Source of the DNA: Sedimentitalea todarodis
GTDB lineage: Bacteria; Pseudomonadota; Alphaproteobacteria; Rhodobacterales; Rhodobacteraceae
NCBI RefSeq assembly: GCF_032595355.1
Contig: NZ_JASMWN010000012.1
Span: 94,663-158,662, forward strand
Direction: 5' to 3'
DNA length: 64,000 nucleotides
In this document: piece by piece, positions 61,048 to 64,000 of the stretch
Layout: every line of letters begins with the position of its first letter
Numbering within the stretch: the stretch's first letter is position 1
The notes under the pieces: generated by a model
What the model was told of the DNA's origin: nothing
Databases searched by the model: none
What the model saw: the letters and a program-made list of their open reading frames with translations, nothing else
Translations under genes and position numbers: made by a program

Positions 61048-61134
61048 AGACCGTGCAAGGGCCATTAACGGCGAGTCGGGCCGGTGTCAATCTGAACCAT
61101 GACATCCGGCCAAAAGTGTTTTGCCGCCGCCTGG

Positions 61135-61941
61135 TCAGCCCGCTTTGGAGATCTCCACCTGATGCGGATAGGGGATCGAGATGCCCTGTGCGTCAAACGC
61201 TTCCTTTACGCTCCGAGTCATCTGGAATTTCAGGTCCCAGTAGTCTGCGGCGTTGCACCAGATCCGGGTTGTCAGGTCGACCGAGCTGTCCCCCAAATTG
61301 GTCACCCGCACCCAGGGCTCTGGGTCCTTCATAACACGACTGTCTGCCGCCACCTGATCCAGAATGATCTGCATCGCCTTGCCCGCGTCATCGCCATAAT
61401 CGATGCCAAAGACCAGATCGACGCGACGGGTATCGTGGTGGGAATAATTCTGGATGATCGCACCCCAGGCCTGACCGTTGGGAATGATGATCTGCACATT
61501 GTCCGGTGTCGCCAGTTCCGTGAAGAACAGGTTCAGGTCAACGACCGTCCCTGCGGTCCCCGCCACATCGACATATTGGCCCAGTTTGTACGGACGGAAG
61601 AGAATCAACATGAAGCCGGCCGCGAGATCGGCCAGCGTTCCCTGCAATGCCAGTCCGATGGCCAGTGTTGCCGCGCCCAGCATCGCGACAAGGCTGGTCG
61701 CCTCGATGCCAAAGATGCCCAACACGGCGACCAGTACGATCAGCAGGATCACCCACCGCACCGTGCTGGCGGCAAAGCTGCCCAGAGTCTTGTCAATTCG
61801 AGGGTGCCGCTCGACCCGACTGCGAACAAAACGCGAGACGCCGCCGGCAAACATCCACCCAACGATCAGGACGGCAAGCGCCTTGCCAGCGCTGAAGACA
61901 AGCGGTGCGAAATCGCCCAGCTGTTCGATAATCTGTTCCAT
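61135..61941 (-). CDS. mscS: Small-conductance mechanosensitive channel MscS
   Basis: Heptameric channel that vents solutes under osmotic downshock. The 268 residues have three N-terminal membrane helices; the third, pore-lining one reads GAATLAIGLALQGTLADLAAG with the Gly/Ala packing pattern of MscS. The beta domain (YVDVAGTAGTVVDLNLFFT, NGQAWGAIIQNYS) follows. Residues match short MscS (286 in E. coli). mscL lies about 90 bases upstream on the same strand, making a two-gene osmotic pair. Confidence 0.95.
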   Translation of the reverse strand: MEQIIEQLGDFAPLVFSAGKALAVLIVGWMFAGGVSRFVRSRVERHPRIDKTLGSFAASTVRWVILLIVLVAVLGIFGIEATSLVAMLGAATLAIGLALQGTLADLAAGFMLILFRPYKLGQYVDVAGTAGTVVDLNLFFTELATPDNVQIIIPNGQAWGAIIQNYSHHDTRRVDLVFGIDYGDDAGKAMQIILDQVAADSRVMKDPEPWVRVTNLGDSSVDLTTRIWCNAADYWDLKFQMTRSVKEAFDAQGISIPYPHQVEISKAG

Positions 61942-61981
61942 GCGACCGGACCTCTGTTTTGGTTCAAACCTGACGCCGCAT

Positions 61982-62014
61982 AAAGAAAAGGGCCTGCCGG
62001 AGGCAAGCCCTTTC
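61982..62014 (-). terminator. Terminator of mscL
   Basis: On the minus strand AAAGGGCTTGCC, TCC, GGCAGGCCCTTT then TCTTT (one mismatch), 20 bases past mscL. It separates mscL from mscS. Confidence 0.82.
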
Positions 62015-62033
62015 CATTCGCATGAGTGGTCTT

Positions 62034-62465
62034 TTATTGCTTTTTGAGCGAGTCGCGAATTTCGACCAGCAAATCGATCTCCGTCGGCCCTGCGGGCTCT
62101 TCGGGCGCCTCTTCCTCGGGCCCCTCGGTCATGGATTTGGCCCGGTTCACCGCCTTGACCAAAAGAAACACCACAAATGCGATGATCAGAAAGTTGATCA
62201 CGGCCATGACAAAGCGGCCCCAGGCGAAGACGGCGGCACCGGCTTCTTCGGCCTCGGTGATGGACGCAAAGCTGCCCTCGCCCAGAAGGACATATTGGCC
62301 GGCAAAATCGATACCGCCCATGAACAGGCTGATAATTGGATTGATCAGGTCAGCAACGAGCGAACCGACAATTGCGGTGAACGCCGCACCTATGATGATG
62401 CCAACCGCCATGTCCATGACATTGCCCTTGGCGATAAAATCCTTGAATTCATTGATCACAATCAT
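62034..62465 (-). CDS. mscL: Large-conductance mechanosensitive channel MscL
   Basis: Pentameric emergency-release channel, 143 residues. The N-terminal helix and first membrane segment (NEFKDFIAKGNVMDMAVGII) and the pore-lining GAAFTAIVGSLV are characteristic; the second membrane helix is FLIIAFVVFLLVKAVNR, followed by an acidic linker and C-terminal helix. The start at 62465 follows AGGGAAA; the frame is open upstream without homology. Confidence 0.96.
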   Translation of the reverse strand: MIVINEFKDFIAKGNVMDMAVGIIIGAAFTAIVGSLVADLINPIISLFMGGIDFAGQYVLLGEGSFASITEAEEAGAAVFAWGRFVMAVINFLIIAFVVFLLVKAVNRAKSMTEGPEEEAPEEPAGPTEIDLLVEIRDSLKKQ

Positions 62466-62624
62466 TTTCCCTAGAATGAATATCGAATCGAGTTCACATC
62501 TCAGCGATGGCATTGTTCTAGGTTGGGACAGGGTCTTCCGTAACGGGGAAAGCGGGCCGTCTTCTCCCCGAAACAAAGGTTCGGGAAGTCAGAAAAACAG
62601 GCGATCAGGAATGGTTGGCGCATT

Positions 62625-63074
62625 TCAGCCGGGCAAACGGCCGGTCAGGACATAGCGCAGCACATCGACGACCTGGCCCGGCTCTTCGGCAACCGCCAGC
62701 GCCGCGGCATGCACTTCCTTCAGCGCATGCTGGTGTTCCGGCGGGTTCAGGACGATCAGTGATTTGCCGAGCGCCGCAGCATATCCTGCGTCAAAGGCGG
62801 CATTCCACTGTTTGTACTTGTCGCCAAAGCGGACGACCACGACATCGGCATCCGCCAGCCCCTTGCGGGTGCGGATCGCGTTCACCATCGCACCCTTGTG
62901 GTCATGCCAATACTTGTTCGGCTCCGCCCCAAGGATCGCGACCCCGCAATCGTCGCTTGCACCATGATCGGTCACCGGACCGTCAAAGGCCACGTCCAGA
63001 TCGCCAGAGCCGTCAATGATCTGCTCACGCCAGTCTGTGTGAATTTCTCCTGAAAGGTATACTTTCAACGTCAT
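62625..63074 (-). CDS. YtoQ family protein
   Basis: A 149-residue soluble protein of the YtoQ family, with KVYLSGEIHTDWREQI at the start and DVVVVRFGDKYKQWNAAFDA and NPPEHQHALKEV further on. The fold resembles nucleoside 2-deoxyribosyltransferases (YSGEIH-type start, the catalytic-like Glu and Asp), but no activity is established. AGGAGG lies upstream of the ATG at 63074. Monocistronic. Confidence 0.88.
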   Translation of the reverse strand: MTLKVYLSGEIHTDWREQIIDGSGDLDVAFDGPVTDHGASDDCGVAILGAEPNKYWHDHKGAMVNAIRTRKGLADADVVVVRFGDKYKQWNAAFDAGYAAALGKSLIVLNPPEHQHALKEVHAAALAVAEEPGQVVDVLRYVLTGRLPG

Positions 63075-63442
63075 GGCTGTCCCCTCCTGCTGCATTCGCC
63101 ACAGACCTAACGCAGGTCAGGAAAGGCGGCAATCCGTGATCCGCATGAACCCGATGCGAACGCACCTGTCTCGCGTTCGATTTTCCGACGCATTTCCAAT
63201 GCAGTGCCCGGCGGGACCTGCGGGCGACCATGCAGGTGCTTTCGGAACATCATATCAGCTTGCATCGCACGTCCCCTTACAACGAGATACAGAAACCACC
63301 ATGACCCTGCGCAATTTCTCCTGTCACCTCTCGTTCACTTTTTGCGCTCGGAGCGCTGATATTGTTGCGATCCACGCCTCGGAAAAATATGTGCGCGCCG
63401 CGCCTCTACACGGTATAGTCGACATCAAAAGGGAGCCTGAAC
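63075..63442. other. Intergenic region before the NTF2-like gene
   Basis: About 370 bases without a supported gene. It holds the promoters of ytoQ (minus) and the NTF2-like gene (plus). Small open frames have no recognisable domains. Confidence 0.4.
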
Positions 63443-63766
63443 ATGCCTGATATCCGTGCTTTGACCGAAGGCTACGTTGCCGCTTTCGATTCCCGTGACA
63501 CAGACGCGGTGGCGGGCTATTTCGCGCCAAATTTTGCGCTGACCGATCCAGAGGTTACGAACCTCACGCCAAAATCAGCCGCGCGGGATTATGTGGGGGG
63601 ACTGTTCGCCGCCAATGAAACGCTGTCATTTGTCGCACATCGCATAGTTGTCGAAGGCTCTACATCTGTGATTCACTTCCAACTGACATTGGGCACCACC
63701 GTGTTGGACGGCGTTGACCTTATCACCTGGCAGGGTGAACAGATGAGCACGATGCATGCCTATTGA
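63443..63766 (+). CDS. NTF2-like (SnoaL-type) protein, C terminus cut by an IS
   Basis: A 107-residue alpha/beta-cone protein with the SnoaL/NTF2 pattern: LTEGYVAAFDSRDTDAVAGYF near the start, an alternate strand/helix section and DLITWQGEQMSTMHAY at the end. The family usually runs a few to 20 residues past such a segment. The stop codon here is TGA, the first three bases of an IS3-type left end, so the original C terminus was removed by the insertion. An almost complete fold remains and may still be stable. GGGAG lies upstream of the start. Function unknown. Confidence 0.8.
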   Translation: MPDIRALTEGYVAAFDSRDTDAVAGYFAPNFALTDPEVTNLTPKSAARDYVGGLFAANETLSFVAHRIVVEGSTSVIHFQLTLGTTVLDGVDLITWQGEQMSTMHAY

Positions 63767-64000
63767 ATCGCCCCGGGTCTGTCGGAGACCATCAACTTAA
63801 GTAAGGATGATGGTTATGACAAAAAGCAAAATGGCAAATCGCTACTCGCCTGAGGTTCGCGCACGTGCGGTCCGGATGATGTTTGAGCATCAAGGCTCAT
63901 ACGAAACGCAGGCGGGCGCGATTGCGGCCATTGCACCCAAGATCGGCTGTATTCCCCAGACCTTGAGCGGATGGGTCAAGCAGGCCGAGAAGGACAGCGG
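63764..64000 (+). mobile_element. Left end of an IS3-family element
   Basis: The sequence from 63764 begins TGAATCGCCCCGGG, the kind of terminal inverted repeat I know from IS3-group elements, and leads 52 bases later into an orfA-type transposase gene. Only the left end lies in the window, so the right repeat and target duplication cannot be seen. It sits exactly on the stop codon of the NTF2-like gene. Confidence 0.82.
63816..64000 (+). CDS. IS3-family transposase OrfA (partial, window edge)
   Basis: The first 61 codons of the helix-turn-helix protein of an IS3-type element: NRYSPEVRARAVRMMFEH and IAAIAPKIGCIPQTLSGWVK, followed by the usual QAEKDSG. It binds the IS ends and, through a -1 frameshift, joins OrfB to form the full transposase. 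Start at 63816 follows AAGGATGATGG. The gene runs off the end of the window. Confidence 0.92.
   Translation, partial: MTKSKMANRYSPEVRARAVRMMFEHQGSYETQAGAIAAIAPKIGCIPQTLSGWVKQAEKDS

Noticed and set aside
1..64000. CRISPR arrays, rRNA genes, toxin-antitoxin or phage-defence islands
   Set aside because: I looked for regular direct repeats, rRNA landmarks and typical defence genes and saw none in this window.

Overview
The window is a stretch of chromosome from an alphaproteobacterium, most likely of the Rhodobacterales (Roseobacter group). The evidence is the gene order dnaA-rpsT-enoyl-CoA hydratase-mutM/ubiE-ubiB, the dnaA-dnaN-recF-gyrB block, a PhyR-NepR-EcfG general stress response locus, a GTTC-N7-GTTC LexA-type box, a DUF992 protein, a Hint-domain protein and the high GC content. 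No genus can be named from sequence alone. Nearly all of it is ordinary chromosome; one insertion sequence begins at the right edge.

Layout. 1-6.1 kb: minus-strand tctCBA (tripartite tricarboxylate transporter), a short-chain dehydrogenase and an acyl-CoA ligase. 6.1-7.5 kb: gene-poor, holding a small two-repeat protein behind a promoter that carries a LexA-type box, and a DUF1127 protein. 7.8-13.7 kb: AI-2E family permease, AsmA-like protein, and a galactonate pair (dgoK, dgoA) beside the remnant of a sugar dehydrogenase. 14.1-18.9 kb: general stress response island with csbD, dps, a DUF2254 gene, a yqjD/yqjE-like pair, phyR and nepR-ecfG. Six sites of the form GGAAC-N16-(A/G)GTTT serve these genes, including two face-to-face pairs. 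19.0-25.4 kb: gyrB, recF, dnaN and dnaA. 26.0-30.5 kb: rpsT, enoyl-CoA hydratase, mutM, ubiE and ubiB. 30.8-36.5 kb: XRE-cupin regulator, CoA-transferase, DsbA-like protein, DciA-like protein, mutY, an AlkB-type hydroxylase and a receiver protein with Glu at the phosphorylation site. 36.8-44.6 kb: Hint protein, N-formylglutamate amidohydrolase, tRNA-Val, rpmJ, dadA, an iron-binding protein, a cyclase-FHA protein, a COG0523 GTPase behind a coupled small ORF, and a DUF992 protein. 44.6-55.3 kb: iron permease, then a complete Liv-type ABC transporter bracketed by two CoA ligases and holding a 30-residue membrane peptide. 55.5-64 kb: NahD-like isomerase, hybrid kinase and regulator pair, a WGR protein, Lrp-type regulator and alanine dehydrogenase, tRNA-Met, MscS, MscL, YtoQ, and an NTF2-like gene whose stop codon comes from an IS3-type element.

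How the genes work together. The clearest multigene system is the stress island: PhyR (anti-anti-sigma) and NepR (anti-sigma) control EcfG, and the promoter pattern suggests EcfG drives dps, csbD and the yqjDE-like pair as well as its own regulators. The Liv cluster looks like an import-and-activate unit for a carboxylic acid. The iron-binding protein and the FbpB permease probably serve one ferric-iron importer, although they are 3 kb apart and no ATPase is in view. Several genes shorter than 60 codons (nepR, rpmJ, a 30-residue and a 32-residue ORF) were found by reading the sequence between the larger genes.
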